Both the position numbers and the translations under genes were made by a program. Under the pieces are notes generated by a model, which had not been told where the DNA came from, did not search any database, and saw only the letters and a program-made list of their open reading frames with translations. This document shows positions 42,815-50,847 of a DNA stretch of 64,000 nucleotides, piece by piece. Within the stretch, counting starts at the first letter, position 1, and each line of letters begins with the position of its first letter. The DNA is taken from the NCBI RefSeq assembly GCF_003369795.1, contig NZ_CP026730.1, positions 1,116,001 through 1,180,000 of the forward strand, in the 5' to 3' direction. This stretch comes from Streptomyces sp. CB09001. Its GTDB lineage: Bacteria; Actinomycetota; Actinomycetes; Streptomycetales; Streptomycetaceae.

Positions 42815-44467
42815 GTGTCCGGAGAACCCGACGGCGAGCGTGTGATCGCCGGTCGCTACCGGCTCCTGTCGCCGCTCGGCGAGGGCGGCATGGGCACCGT
42901 GTGGCGCGCCCGCGACGAGGTGCTGCGCCGCGAGGTCGCCGTCAAGGAGGTGCGTGCCCCCGCCGGGCTGCCGCAGGCCGACGTCGGTCGGATGTACGCC
43001 CGGCTGGAGCGCGAGGCGTGGGCCGCCGCCCGGATCTCCCACCCCAACGTGGTCACGGTGTACGACGTGGCCACCGACGGCGGTCGGCCCTGGATCGTGA
43101 TGGAGCTGGTCCGCGGGCTGTCCCTGGCCGACCTGCTGGACGCCGAGGGCCCGTTGGAGCCCCGCCGGGCGGGGCTGATCGGCGCCGAGGTGCTGGCCGC
43201 GCTGCGGGCCGCGCACGCCGCGGGGGTGCTGCACCGGGACGTGAAGCCGGCCAACGTGCTGCTGGCGAACGACGGCCGGGTGGTGCTCACCGACTTCGGG
43301 ATCGCCAGGGTGGAGGGCAGCGAGGCGCTGACCATGACCGGCGAGGTCGTCGGCTCGCCCGAGTACCTCGCCCCGGAGCGGGCGCTGGGCCGCACGCCCG
43401 GTCCCGCGTCCGACCTGTGGTCGCTGGGCGTACTGCTGTACGCGGCGGTGGAGGGGGCCTCGCCGTTCCGTCAGGACACTCCGCTGAGCACCCTGCGGGC
43501 GATCGTCGACGAGGAGTTGCCGCCGCCCCACCGGGCGGGTGCGCTCGGGCCGGTGGTGGAGGCACTGCTGCGCAAGGATCCGGCCGAGCGGCTCCCGGCG
43601 GACGAGGCCGAACGCGAGTTGCGCCTGGTGGGCGCCGGCGGGGCTCCGTCCGACCGGGGCCGCACCGGGGCCACGCCGTCCGGCGCGTTCGCCCCGACGG
43701 TCGTGGCCCGCCCGGGGCCGCCCACCGCACCGACGCCGCCGATGCCCGTACCCGCGGCCGGGGACACCTCCGCGCCGGGTGCGGCAGGTATGCCGGGGGG
43801 CCGGGACCGGCGGGCGCGTGCCGTGCTGGTGGTGGGGCTGGCGGTGCTGGTCCTGGCGCTGGCCGGACTGACGTACTCGCTGCTGGACCGCTCGGACGGC
43901 GGTGGCGGGACGGAGGGTTCGGGCGGGAGCCCGGACCCGGGGGCCACGTCCACGGCGACGAGCGGCGGCACCGGGGAGCCGAGCCCCTCGGCATCCTCCG
44001 GGAGCGACGGCGGGGACAGCAGCCCCGAACCGCAGTCGGTGAAGGTGTCCGTGGTGGGCTCGCGCACCCACTACTCGGGGGCCTGTCCGCCGCCGCACGA
44101 CCGGGCACCCGCGTTCACGGCGACGTTCACGGTCGGGCGGCTGCCCGCGGAAGTCGGCTACCGGTGGGTGACCGCGGACGGATCGGTCTCCGACCCGGGG
44201 TGGCGGACGCTGTCCTTCCCCTCGGGCGGCGCCCGCTCGCGTCAGGACGGCGTGGTGGTGACGACGCACGACGACACCGGCGCGTTCGAGAGTGCCGTGC
44301 GGGTGGAGGTGCGGAGTCCGGTGCGGGCCACGTCCAACGCGGTGGCGTTCTCGGTGACCTGCGGGACCGGGACCGGAACGGAGACGGGGACGGGGACGGA
44401 GACCCCGACGGGCGGGGCCTCCCACTCCTCGTCTCCCTCCGCTCCTTCTTCTTCTCCTTCCGCTTGA
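42815..44467 (+). CDS. Membrane Ser/Thr protein kinase (PknB-type)
   Basis: Protein of 550 residues. Catalytic domain 14-270: G-loop LGEGGMGTVW, Lys44 (VAVK), HRD Asp142 (LHRDVKPANVLL), DFG 160-162, activation segment EALTMTGEVVGSPEYLAPE. Pro/Ala linker to ~330, one transmembrane helix 335-357, then an external Ser/Gly/Asp-rich stretch and a beta domain with two Cys near CPPPHD and VTCGTG. The extracellular part lacks PASTA repeats, so the ligand is unknown. Ends in a Ser/Thr-rich tail (SHSSSPSAPSSSPSA). It converges on the GDSL lipase with a 2-nt gap. Confidence 0.92.
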   Translation: MSGEPDGERVIAGRYRLLSPLGEGGMGTVWRARDEVLRREVAVKEVRAPAGLPQADVGRMYARLEREAWAAARISHPNVVTVYDVATDGGRPWIVMELVRGLSLADLLDAEGPLEPRRAGLIGAEVLAALRAAHAAGVLHRDVKPANVLLANDGRVVLTDFGIARVEGSEALTMTGEVVGSPEYLAPERALGRTPGPASDLWSLGVLLYAAVEGASPFRQDTPLSTLRAIVDEELPPPHRAGALGPVVEALLRKDPAERLPADEAERELRLVGAGGAPSDRGRTGATPSGAFAPTVVARPGPPTAPTPPMPVPAAGDTSAPGAAGMPGGRDRRARAVLVVGLAVLVLALAGLTYSLLDRSDGGGGTEGSGGSPDPGATSTATSGGTGEPSPSASSGSDGGDSSPEPQSVKVSVVGSRTHYSGACPPPHDRAPAFTATFTVGRLPAEVGYRWVTADGSVSDPGWRTLSFPSGGARSRQDGVVVTTHDDTGAFESAVRVEVRSPVRATSNAVAFSVTCGTGTGTETGTGTETPTGGASHSSSPSAPSSSPSA

Positions 44468-44469
44468 GG

Positions 44470-45276
44470 TCAGGCGGCGCCGTTGAGGACCGGCAGGTAG
44501 CCACCGGACTGGCCGGTCGCGGTGGGGTGGTACGACTCGCCGATGTTCAGCCAGTTGACGCTGTGCAGCCAGGAGCTGCCGGAGCACAGCTCGTGGCCGG
44601 TGAAGGTGGTGCGTACGTCGCCGAAGGTGAAGCCGTGGGCGGCGACGCGCTGGGCGATGACGGTGTTGAGGTGGTCGGAGGCCTTGTTGATCGCCGTCCG
44701 CTTGGTCTCGGACAGGCCGACGCAGGTGCTGCCGAGCTTGTAGAAGCGCGGGTAGCCGATGACGACGACATGGGCGTTCGGCGCCTTGTCGCTGATCGCC
44801 GAGTAGACGCCGTCGAGCTTGCCGGGCAGCGTCGAGTCGACGTACGCCTCCGCGGTGGCGATCCGCGACAGGCAGGAGCTGTCGGACTGGAGCACACACG
44901 TCGTCATGACGTCGGCGAACCCGGCGTCGTTGCCGCCGATGCTGATCGAGACGAGGCCGGTGCTGGAGCTGAGCGGGCCGAGCTGTCCGGCCAGAACTTC
45001 ACCCGTACGGGCGCCGGAACAGGCCGTGAAGTCGAACGTGGAGGGTGAGTGGGCGGCCGCCCACAGGTACGGATGGGACTTGGTGCTGCGCTTGCAGTCG
45101 CCGCTCGAGCTGATGTAGCTGCCCGCTCCGACCCCGGAGGAGTAGGAGTCGCCGAGGGCCACATAGCCGTCGGCGGCGGCGGGTTGGGCCGCCTGGGCGG
45201 TCGCTGCCCCGGTGAGGGCGGCGCCGGCGGCGAGGAGGAATGAACTCAGGAAGCCGACAAGTCGGAAACGTCTCAC
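44470..45276 (-). CDS. Secreted SGNH/GDSL lipase (Streptomyces phospholipase A1/esterase type)
   Basis: Preprotein of 268 residues: signal peptide to about residue 30 (ATAQAA), mature GDSL hydrolase. Ser44 in ALGDSYSSGVG, oxyanion Gly/Asn in SIGGNDAGF, catalytic His250 in SYHPTATGQSGGY; pairs of Cys for disulfides. Matches Streptomyces GDSL lipases (SCO1725 type, S. albidoflavus PLA1). GTG 45276 has GGGAGG 6 nt upstream; the longer in-frame start is in promoter DNA. Confidence 0.9.
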   Translation of the reverse strand: MRRFRLVGFLSSFLLAAGAALTGAATAQAAQPAAADGYVALGDSYSSGVGAGSYISSSGDCKRSTKSHPYLWAAAHSPSTFDFTACSGARTGEVLAGQLGPLSSSTGLVSISIGGNDAGFADVMTTCVLQSDSSCLSRIATAEAYVDSTLPGKLDGVYSAISDKAPNAHVVVIGYPRFYKLGSTCVGLSETKRTAINKASDHLNTVIAQRVAAHGFTFGDVRTTFTGHELCSGSSWLHSVNWLNIGESYHPTATGQSGGYLPVLNGAA

Positions 45277-45461
45277 GCTACCTCCCTTAGCAGGATTGCT
45301 GCCACAACCGTGGTAGCAGCTACGCGCGTTGACTGGAAGTGTCCATGCCAAGAATTGGCTGACACTCGTTCAAGTTCGGACGAAAGCCCGCGGGAGCGCC
45401 CCTGCCGCGTGTGCCCGGGAAAGCGGGTGCACGCGGCGGCCGGGTGCCCGATCATGGCGGC

Positions 45462-46556
45462 ATGTCCGTGAACCCGCACGAAGTCCTGCCGATCCGGCTC
45501 AACGTGGACGACAGCGACTCCCCGTCCGACGTCGTCGACGCGCTGTTCCTCGGCCGTTTCGCCACGGGTGAGCAGCCGTACTCGCACGCGGCGAACATCG
45601 ACCGCGTACGGTCCGGCGCCACGCTGCTGCCGCCCGGCGCGCGCGTACTGCGGATCGCCCGCGACGACGACCGCAGCGCGACGCTGGCGGAGGGCGACGG
45701 CTGGACGCTGCTGGTCTCGCGCTGGAACCGGGGCGCCGACGTCACGGTGACGGCGACCAGCGCCGACCTCGCCGAGAAGGTGCTCGGCGAGGCGACGGAC
45801 GGCGCCGCGGACGAGCCCGAACCGCAGCCGGAGAACGTGACGATGGGCTTCTGGTACGTCTCCCCGCGGCGCGGCCCGCACCGCACCACCCGCCAGATCG
45901 CCGCGGGCACCTGGGACGAGGTCCGGGCCAACTACACGGCGCCGGTCGCCGACGCGATGGACGGCCTGATGAAGACGACGCCCGAGGACATCGCGGGCCG
46001 GCTGCTGCTCCTGCACGGTCCGCCGGGCACCGGCAAGACCTCCGCGCTGCGCACCCTCGCCCGCTCCTGGCGGGACTGGTGCCAGGTGGACTGCGTCCTC
46101 GACCCGGAGCGACTCTTCTCCGACGTCGGGTATCTGATGGACATCGCCATCGGTGAGGAGGACGCGGCGGGCAAGGGCCGCTGGCGGCTGCTGCTGCTGG
46201 AGGACTGCGACGAACTGATCCGCGGCGAGGCCAAGCACACGGCGGGCCAGGCGCTCTCCCGCCTGCTGAACCTCACCGACGGACTCCTCGGCCAGGGCCG
46301 CAACGTCCTGGTCGGCGTCACCACCAACGAGGACCTGGAGCGCCTGCACCCCGCCGTCGTCCGCCCCGGCCGCTGCCTGGCCCGCATCGAGGTCGGCCCG
46401 CTGACCCGGCGGGAGGCGGCGGACTGGCTCGGCACGGAAGAAGGGGTCGGCCGCGAGGGCGCCACCCTGGCGGAGCTGTACGCCCTGCGCCGGGGCACCT
46501 CACCGACCGCGCTGCCGGAGCCGCGGGCGGGCACGGAGGCCGGGCTGTACCTGTAG
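45462..46556 (+). CDS. AAA-family ATPase (DUF5925-type N-terminus)
   Basis: Protein of 364 residues. Residues 1-150 are a domain of the DUF5925 type (LNVDDSDSPSDVVDALFLGRFATGEQPYSHA, MGFWYVSPRRGPHRTTRQIA). Then a AAA ATPase: Walker A GPPGTGKT at 186-193, Walker B LLLLEDCDE at ~243-251, sensor VTTNEDLERLHPAVVRPGRC (arginine finger). Likely a chaperone-type ATPase acting on unknown partners. ATG 45462. Region 45277-45461 is a divergent promoter space. Confidence 0.75.
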   Translation: MSVNPHEVLPIRLNVDDSDSPSDVVDALFLGRFATGEQPYSHAANIDRVRSGATLLPPGARVLRIARDDDRSATLAEGDGWTLLVSRWNRGADVTVTATSADLAEKVLGEATDGAADEPEPQPENVTMGFWYVSPRRGPHRTTRQIAAGTWDEVRANYTAPVADAMDGLMKTTPEDIAGRLLLLHGPPGTGKTSALRTLARSWRDWCQVDCVLDPERLFSDVGYLMDIAIGEEDAAGKGRWRLLLLEDCDELIRGEAKHTAGQALSRLLNLTDGLLGQGRNVLVGVTTNEDLERLHPAVVRPGRCLARIEVGPLTRREAADWLGTEEGVGREGATLAELYALRRGTSPTALPEPRAGTEAGLYL

Positions 46557-46590
46557 CCCGGCCGCCGCGGCGCGGTGCTTTGATGGGGGT

Positions 46591-47424
46591 ATGACCCTGT
46601 TCGTCGGCACGTCGGGCTGGCAGTACCGGGACTGGCGGGAGACCTTCTACCCGCCCGGTCTGCCGGTCCGGCGCTGGCTGGAGCACTATGCGGCCGCCTT
46701 CGCGACGGTCGAGATCAACAACGCCTTCTACCGCCTGCCCGCCCGGGAGACCTTCGCCGCATGGCGGGACCGCGTCCCACCGGACTTCACGGTCGCGGTC
46801 AAGGCCAGCCGCTACCTGACGCACATCAAACGCCTGCGCGACCCGGCCGAGCCGGTCGACCGCCTGATGACCCACGCGGCCGGTCTGGGCGACCGCCTCG
46901 GCCCGGTCCTGCTGCAACTGCCCCCGACCCTGCGCGCCGACCCGGACCTCCTGGACACCTGCCTGGCCTGCTTCCCGCCGGGCACCCGGGTCGCGGTGGA
47001 ACCCCGGCACGCGTCCTGGTGGACACCCGAGGTCCGCGAGGTCCTCGTGTCCCGGCAAGCGGCCCTGTGCTGGGCGGACGTCCGCGCCCGCCCGGTCACC
47101 CCGCTGTGGCGCACCGCCGACTGGGGCTACGTCCGCTTCCACGAGGGCCGGGCCGGGGCCTGGCCGCACTACGGCCGCCGCTCGCTGGCGACCTGGCTCG
47201 ACCGCATCGCCACGACCTGGCCGAACACGGGCGACGTCTACACCTACTTCAACAACGACCCGAACGGGGCAGCGGTACAGGACGCCGCGACGTTCGCACA
47301 ATTGGCTCGCACGTCGGCACTGACGGTCACACGTACGCCCTCAGGGGCGCGGGGAACTGCGCGACAAGCCACAGCGGACCTGCAGCCGGGCTGCGACCCA
47401 AACCCCAACGGCGCTCACCCGTAA
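46591..47424 (+). CDS. DUF72 protein
   Basis: TIM-barrel protein of 277 residues: FVGTSGWQYRDWRETFYP, AFATVEINNAFYRLPARETFAAWRDRVPPDFTVAVKASRYLTHIKRL, LLQLPPTLRADPDLL, RVAVEPRHASWW, YVRFHEGR and TYFNNDPNGAAVQDA are the DUF72 motifs. Function unknown. The last ~30 residues (PSGARGTARQATADLQPGCDPNPNGAHP) come from a dispersed repeat; the core probably ends about residue 248. Confidence 0.85.
   Translation: MTLFVGTSGWQYRDWRETFYPPGLPVRRWLEHYAAAFATVEINNAFYRLPARETFAAWRDRVPPDFTVAVKASRYLTHIKRLRDPAEPVDRLMTHAAGLGDRLGPVLLQLPPTLRADPDLLDTCLACFPPGTRVAVEPRHASWWTPEVREVLVSRQAALCWADVRARPVTPLWRTADWGYVRFHEGRAGAWPHYGRRSLATWLDRIATTWPNTGDVYTYFNNDPNGAAVQDAATFAQLARTSALTVTRTPSGARGTARQATADLQPGCDPNPNGAHP
47341..47420. 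repeat. Dispersed intergenic repeat (GGGGCGCGGGGAACTGCGCGAC type)
   Basis: GGGGCGCGGGGAACTGCGCG followed by ACAAGCC and a CTGCAGCCGGGCTGCGACCC tract is a repeat I recall as abundant between Streptomyces genes. Here it overlaps the 3' end of the DUF72 frame and the stop of the convergent GntR. Confidence 0.6.
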
Positions 47425-47780
47425 GCCGCCCGCAACGCATCCCGAACCGCCCCCAACGCGTCCTCCTCCGACACCCCCAGCCGCCGAGCCCGCTCGGCAT
47501 ACCCCTGGGCCGCGACGGCCACCTCCCGCTCCGCCGCGGAGCCCGCGGCAGCGACGAACGTTCCGTTGCGCCCCCGCGTCTCGATCACCCCGTCCGCCTC
47601 CAGCGCCCGGTACGCCTTGGCGACCGTGTTCGCCGCGAGCCCGAGGGATTCGGCGAGTCCGCGCACGGTGGGCAGCCGGTACCCGACCGGCAGGGCTCCC
47701 GAGCGCGCCTGTTCGGAGATCTGCGCGCGCACCTGCTCGTAGGGCGGCGCGCCGTCGTCGACATGGATCTTCAAGGTCAC
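47415..47780 (-). CDS. GntR-family regulator, YtrA subgroup
   Basis: Short regulator of 121 residues. Winged helix: DDGAPPYEQVRAQISEQARSGALPVGYRLPTVRGLAESLGLAANTVAKAYRALEADGVIETRGRNGTFV, followed by a short two-helix tail, the YtrA layout. GTG 47780 is chosen (VTLKIHVDDG). YtrA-type regulators normally sit next to ABC exporters; none is here. The divergent gene is a GNAT acetyltransferase. Confidence 0.82.
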   Translation of the reverse strand: MTLKIHVDDGAPPYEQVRAQISEQARSGALPVGYRLPTVRGLAESLGLAANTVAKAYRALEADGVIETRGRNGTFVAAAGSAAEREVAVAAQGYAERARRLGVSEEDALGAVRDALRAAYG

Positions 47781-47851
47781 CGGGCGATTGTCCCGTATCC
47801 CCGCGAAAATGAGAGGCACCCGGCCGCCCGTCCGCCGTAGCGTGCGCCCTC

Positions 47852-48778
47852 ATGACCGTTCTCGTACGCGACCTGCGTTCCGACGACCCGGCCGATGTCG
47901 CGGCCTTCGCCCAGGTCCGCCATCTCGCCGTGCCGTTCATCCTGTGGACGCCCGAGGCGGTCGTGCACCGGCTCGTCCACACCCACCCGGACGCCCGGAG
48001 CCGGTCCCTGGTCGCGGAGGAGGACGGGGAGGTGATCGGCACCGCCCAGCTCGGGCTGGTGCACGACAGCCCGGAGCCCGGCCAGGCCTACCTGAACGTC
48101 TACGTCCATCCGGAGCGGTTCCGGCGCGGGGCCGGTGGCCTGCTGGTGCGTACGGCCGAGGAGTACCTGGCCGGTGAGGGCGCCGGGAAGCTGTACTCCT
48201 GGGTGCTGGACGGGCCCGCCAACCTCGGCTTCGCCGAACGGCACGGCTACCGGCGGCGGCGCGCCGCGCACTTCCTCCGGCTGGACCTGGCGAACGCCGC
48301 GCTCCCGCCCCGTTGGTCCCCTCCCCCGGGTGTCGAACTGCGTACCGCCGCCGACTACGCGGACGACCCCCGGCCCGTGTTCGAGCTGGACGCGGAGACG
48401 GTCGCGGACGAACCGAGCGACGTCGGCGTCGAGTTCACGGACTACGAGGCCTGGCTCGCGGAGACCTGGCGGCACCCGCTGCTCGACCGCGAACTGACCA
48501 CGGTCGTGGTCGTCGACGGCCGCCCGGCCGCCTTCAGCGTCGCCCACACCGACGGCCCCCGGTACGCGACCGCGATGACCGGCACGGTCCGCGCCCGGCG
48601 CGGCCGGGGCCTGGCCAAGCTCGCCAAGACCGACTCCCTGCACCGGGCCCGCGCGGCCGGGTACACGGAGGCGCTCACCGGCAACGACACCGACAACGGC
48701 CCGATGCTCGCCATCAACAAGTGGCTCGGGTACGAGATCTGCGCGACGGAGGTGCGCCATGTCCGTGAACTCGGCTGA
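47852..48778 (+). CDS. GNAT acetyltransferase, tandem-domain type
   Basis: Protein of 308 residues with two GNAT-like halves: NVYVHPERFRRGAGGLLVRTAEEYLAGEGAGKLYSWVLDG in the first and GTVRARRGRGLAKLAKTDSLHRARAAGYTEALTGNDTDNGPMLAINKWLGYE in the second, the latter a good acetyl-CoA site (R-G-x-G-L-A). Layout resembles mycothiol synthase, but I cannot name a substrate. Its stop overlaps the next gene by 20 bp. Confidence 0.8.
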   Translation: MTVLVRDLRSDDPADVAAFAQVRHLAVPFILWTPEAVVHRLVHTHPDARSRSLVAEEDGEVIGTAQLGLVHDSPEPGQAYLNVYVHPERFRRGAGGLLVRTAEEYLAGEGAGKLYSWVLDGPANLGFAERHGYRRRRAAHFLRLDLANAALPPRWSPPPGVELRTAADYADDPRPVFELDAETVADEPSDVGVEFTDYEAWLAETWRHPLLDRELTTVVVVDGRPAAFSVAHTDGPRYATAMTGTVRARRGRGLAKLAKTDSLHRARAAGYTEALTGNDTDNGPMLAINKWLGYEICATEVRHVRELG

Positions 48779-49259
48779 ACCGTCCGCCGAGGTGGACGTG
48801 ATCCTGGTCAAGGCGGGCCGTACGAAGATCCGCTACGCGGCCACGCTGCTGCACGACGACGGCACCCGCCTCGCCGTCCGCGCCCCCTGGGCCGGGGACG
48901 GCGTGCGCGACTTCGGCTTCGTGCGCTTCGAGGCCGGGGACGTCTTCACCGAGTACTACTGGCGCGACCGTTGGTACTCCGTGAAGGAGGTCCGGACCGC
49001 GGCCGGTGCACTGAAGGGCTGGTACTGCGACGTCACCCGCCCGGCCGTCCTGACCGGCACGGAACTGGTCGCCGAGGACCTCGACCTGGACCTGTGGCGT
49101 TCCGCCGACGGCACGGACGTACGGCGCCTGGACGAGGACGAGTTCGCCGAGAGCGGACTGGCGGACCGGGACCCGGAGGCCGCTGCCGCCGCGGTGGCCG
49201 CTCTGGACGAACTGGAGCGGCTGGCCCGCGGGGACGGCTTCACCGGCCTGCTGGCGTAG
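48759..49259 (+). CDS. DUF402 protein
   Basis: Protein of 166 residues with the DUF402 pattern (DFGFVRFEAGDVFTEYYWRDRWYSVKEVRTAAGALKGWYCDVTRPA, YYWR and WYCDV). DUF402 members include nucleoside phosphatases. Starts within the GNAT gene (20-bp overlap) with GGAGG in that gene, so translation is coupled. An acidic C-terminal helix ends the protein. Confidence 0.78.
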   Translation: MSVNSAEPSAEVDVILVKAGRTKIRYAATLLHDDGTRLAVRAPWAGDGVRDFGFVRFEAGDVFTEYYWRDRWYSVKEVRTAAGALKGWYCDVTRPAVLTGTELVAEDLDLDLWRSADGTDVRRLDEDEFAESGLADRDPEAAAAAVAALDELERLARGDGFTGLLA

Positions 49260-49272
49260 CCCGCCGCGGGGC

Positions 49273-49890
49273 TCACCCGTACGTCGCCACCACCGCGTAC
49301 CGCTCGTCCGACACCGCTCTGCCCCACAGCGACGGGTCGTCCGACAGCCGCTCCACCCGGGCCTGCCCGGCGAGCGGTCCGAGCAGGGCGGTGACCCTGT
49401 CGGCCGGTATGCCGGCCGGGGCGACGCTCCCCCACACGCCCTCGACCAGGACCAGCCGTCCGCCGGGGCGCAGCAGCTGCCGCCAGTGCCGCAGGGCCCG
49501 GCCGGGGTCGGGCAGCGTCCACAGGACGTGCCGGACCAGCACGGCGTCGAAGCGCTGCTCCCCCACGGGCGGTGCCGCGGCGTCACCGGTGAGGAACACC
49601 GCGTCACGGCCGGCGAGTTTGGTTCTGGCCAGCTCCACCATGGCCGGGGAGAGATCGACACCGGTGATGTGGTGTCCCTGCTCGGCCGCGAGGAGTGACA
49701 GGCTGCCGGTGCCGCAGCCCAGGTCGAGCACGTCGCCGGGGAGCGCGGGCAGCCAGGAGGCCAGCCTGGCCGCCCAGGCCCGGCGCACCTCCGCGTCGCG
49801 CAGGCCGTGGTCCGGCTCGTCGTCGAAGGAGGCGGCCAGCGCGTCCCAGTCGGCACCCGGTGCGGTCGCTCCGTCACTGTTCCCACTCAT
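49273..49890 (-). CDS. SAM-dependent methyltransferase
   Basis: Class I methyltransferase of 205 residues. Motif I VLDLGCGTGSLSLLAAEQGHHITGVDLSPAMVELAR, motif II RFDAVLVRHVLWTLPDP. UbiE/BioC-like. ATG 49890 (SGNSDGATAPG). Converges with the DUF402 gene; target unknown. Confidence 0.85.
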   Translation of the reverse strand: MSGNSDGATAPGADWDALAASFDDEPDHGLRDAEVRRAWAARLASWLPALPGDVLDLGCGTGSLSLLAAEQGHHITGVDLSPAMVELARTKLAGRDAVFLTGDAAAPPVGEQRFDAVLVRHVLWTLPDPGRALRHWRQLLRPGGRLVLVEGVWGSVAPAGIPADRVTALLGPLAGQARVERLSDDPSLWGRAVSDERYAVVATYG

Positions 49891-50041
49891 GTGCCCAGGG
49901 TGACACGCGCCACTGACAACGGAGTCGGGGCGCGGGAACGTGACAACCGCCACTGACAGTTGTGCATCGATGAGCGAGTCTCGGGGAAAGGGTCTACCTC
50001 CGTGAGGACGCGGAACCCGGTGGATCCGTAAGGAGGCAGCC

Positions 50042-50176
50042 ATGCGCCGTCTGACCGTGCAGAAGCCCCTGAAGAAGACCGACGCCCGCCGAGTCCGCGA
50101 GGAGATCGACGAGCGTCCCTCCGGGCGCCCGGAGGTCCGCAAGGACATCGCGCGCACCTGGTGGCCGGAGAGCTGA
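50042..50176 (+). CDS. 44-residue basic protein
   Basis: ATG 50042 follows an excellent TAAGGAGG 8-nt spaced site. The product MRRLTVQKPLKKTDARRVRE... ends ARTWWPES and is Lys/Arg/Glu-rich, with no signal peptide or membrane helix. Third codon positions are almost all G/C, as in real genes here. I do not recognise a family; a small DNA- or RNA-binding protein is a guess. The gene is easily missed because of its size. Confidence 0.65.
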   Translation: MRRLTVQKPLKKTDARRVREEIDERPSGRPEVRKDIARTWWPES

Positions 50177-50201
50177 CCGGCAGGCCCGGGCATGAGACGC
50201 C

Positions 50202-50669
50202 TCAGAGCAGCCGCTTGCGGTAGTGGACGCGGTCGTAGGGCCCGTCCACGCGGCGTTCCACGACTTCGTACCCGTACCTCGGGTAGATCTCCTGGTTCTC
50301 CCGCATCATCGCGTTCGTACAGAGCCTGACCTCGGGCAGGCCCAGCTCCCGCGCGTACGCGTCCACGAACCGCAGCAGCCGCCGGCCCACACCCCTGCCG
50401 TGCGCGCCGGGGTGGACGGCGATGCTGTCGAGGAACAGGTGGTCGGCGTGCGCCGCCACGACGACGAGTCCCACGGGTCCCGCCCGGCCCGTGCCGGGCT
50501 CGTCGGTGACGAACACCTTCCCCGCCGCCACGTTCGCCGCGTGGTCCGCCTCCATGGGCTGCGGCACCACCCCGATGCGCTCGACGTAGGGGCGGTAGGC
50601 GGCGTCGGTCACGGCCTTCACCGCCGGTACGTCCGCGGCGACCGCCCGCCGGATCCGCTGTCGTTCCAT
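50202..50669 (-). CDS. GNAT acetyltransferase
   Basis: Protein of 155 residues: IRRAVAADVPAVKAVTDAAYRPYVERIG, LFLDSIAVHPGAHGRGVGRRLLRFVDAYARELGLPEVRLCTNAMMRENQEIYPRYGYEVVERR. The V-H-P-x4-R-G-V-G-R acetyl-CoA site is intact. Start ATG 50669. Substrate unknown. Confidence 0.85.
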   Translation of the reverse strand: MERQRIRRAVAADVPAVKAVTDAAYRPYVERIGVVPQPMEADHAANVAAGKVFVTDEPGTGRAGPVGLVVVAAHADHLFLDSIAVHPGAHGRGVGRRLLRFVDAYARELGLPEVRLCTNAMMRENQEIYPRYGYEVVERRVDGPYDRVHYRKRLL

Positions 50670-50847
50670 GCCGTGAACGGTAGCTACCTCAGCCCAGTCT
50701 GAGCACTCCCTTAACGCGACCATAAGGATCTCCGTCACCCGCCTCCCGCAGGCGATTTCGCGGTCCTCCGGGGCTAGCTTGCTGATCAACCCCACGGGTT
50801 CCGACCCGAGTTGCCGCATCCCCAGTGACCGTTTCGAGGAGTTCCCC

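Noticed and set aside
47415..47780. YtrA regulator as part of an ABC exporter operon
   Set aside because: No ABC genes lie next to it; the nearest are 7 kb away under another regulator.
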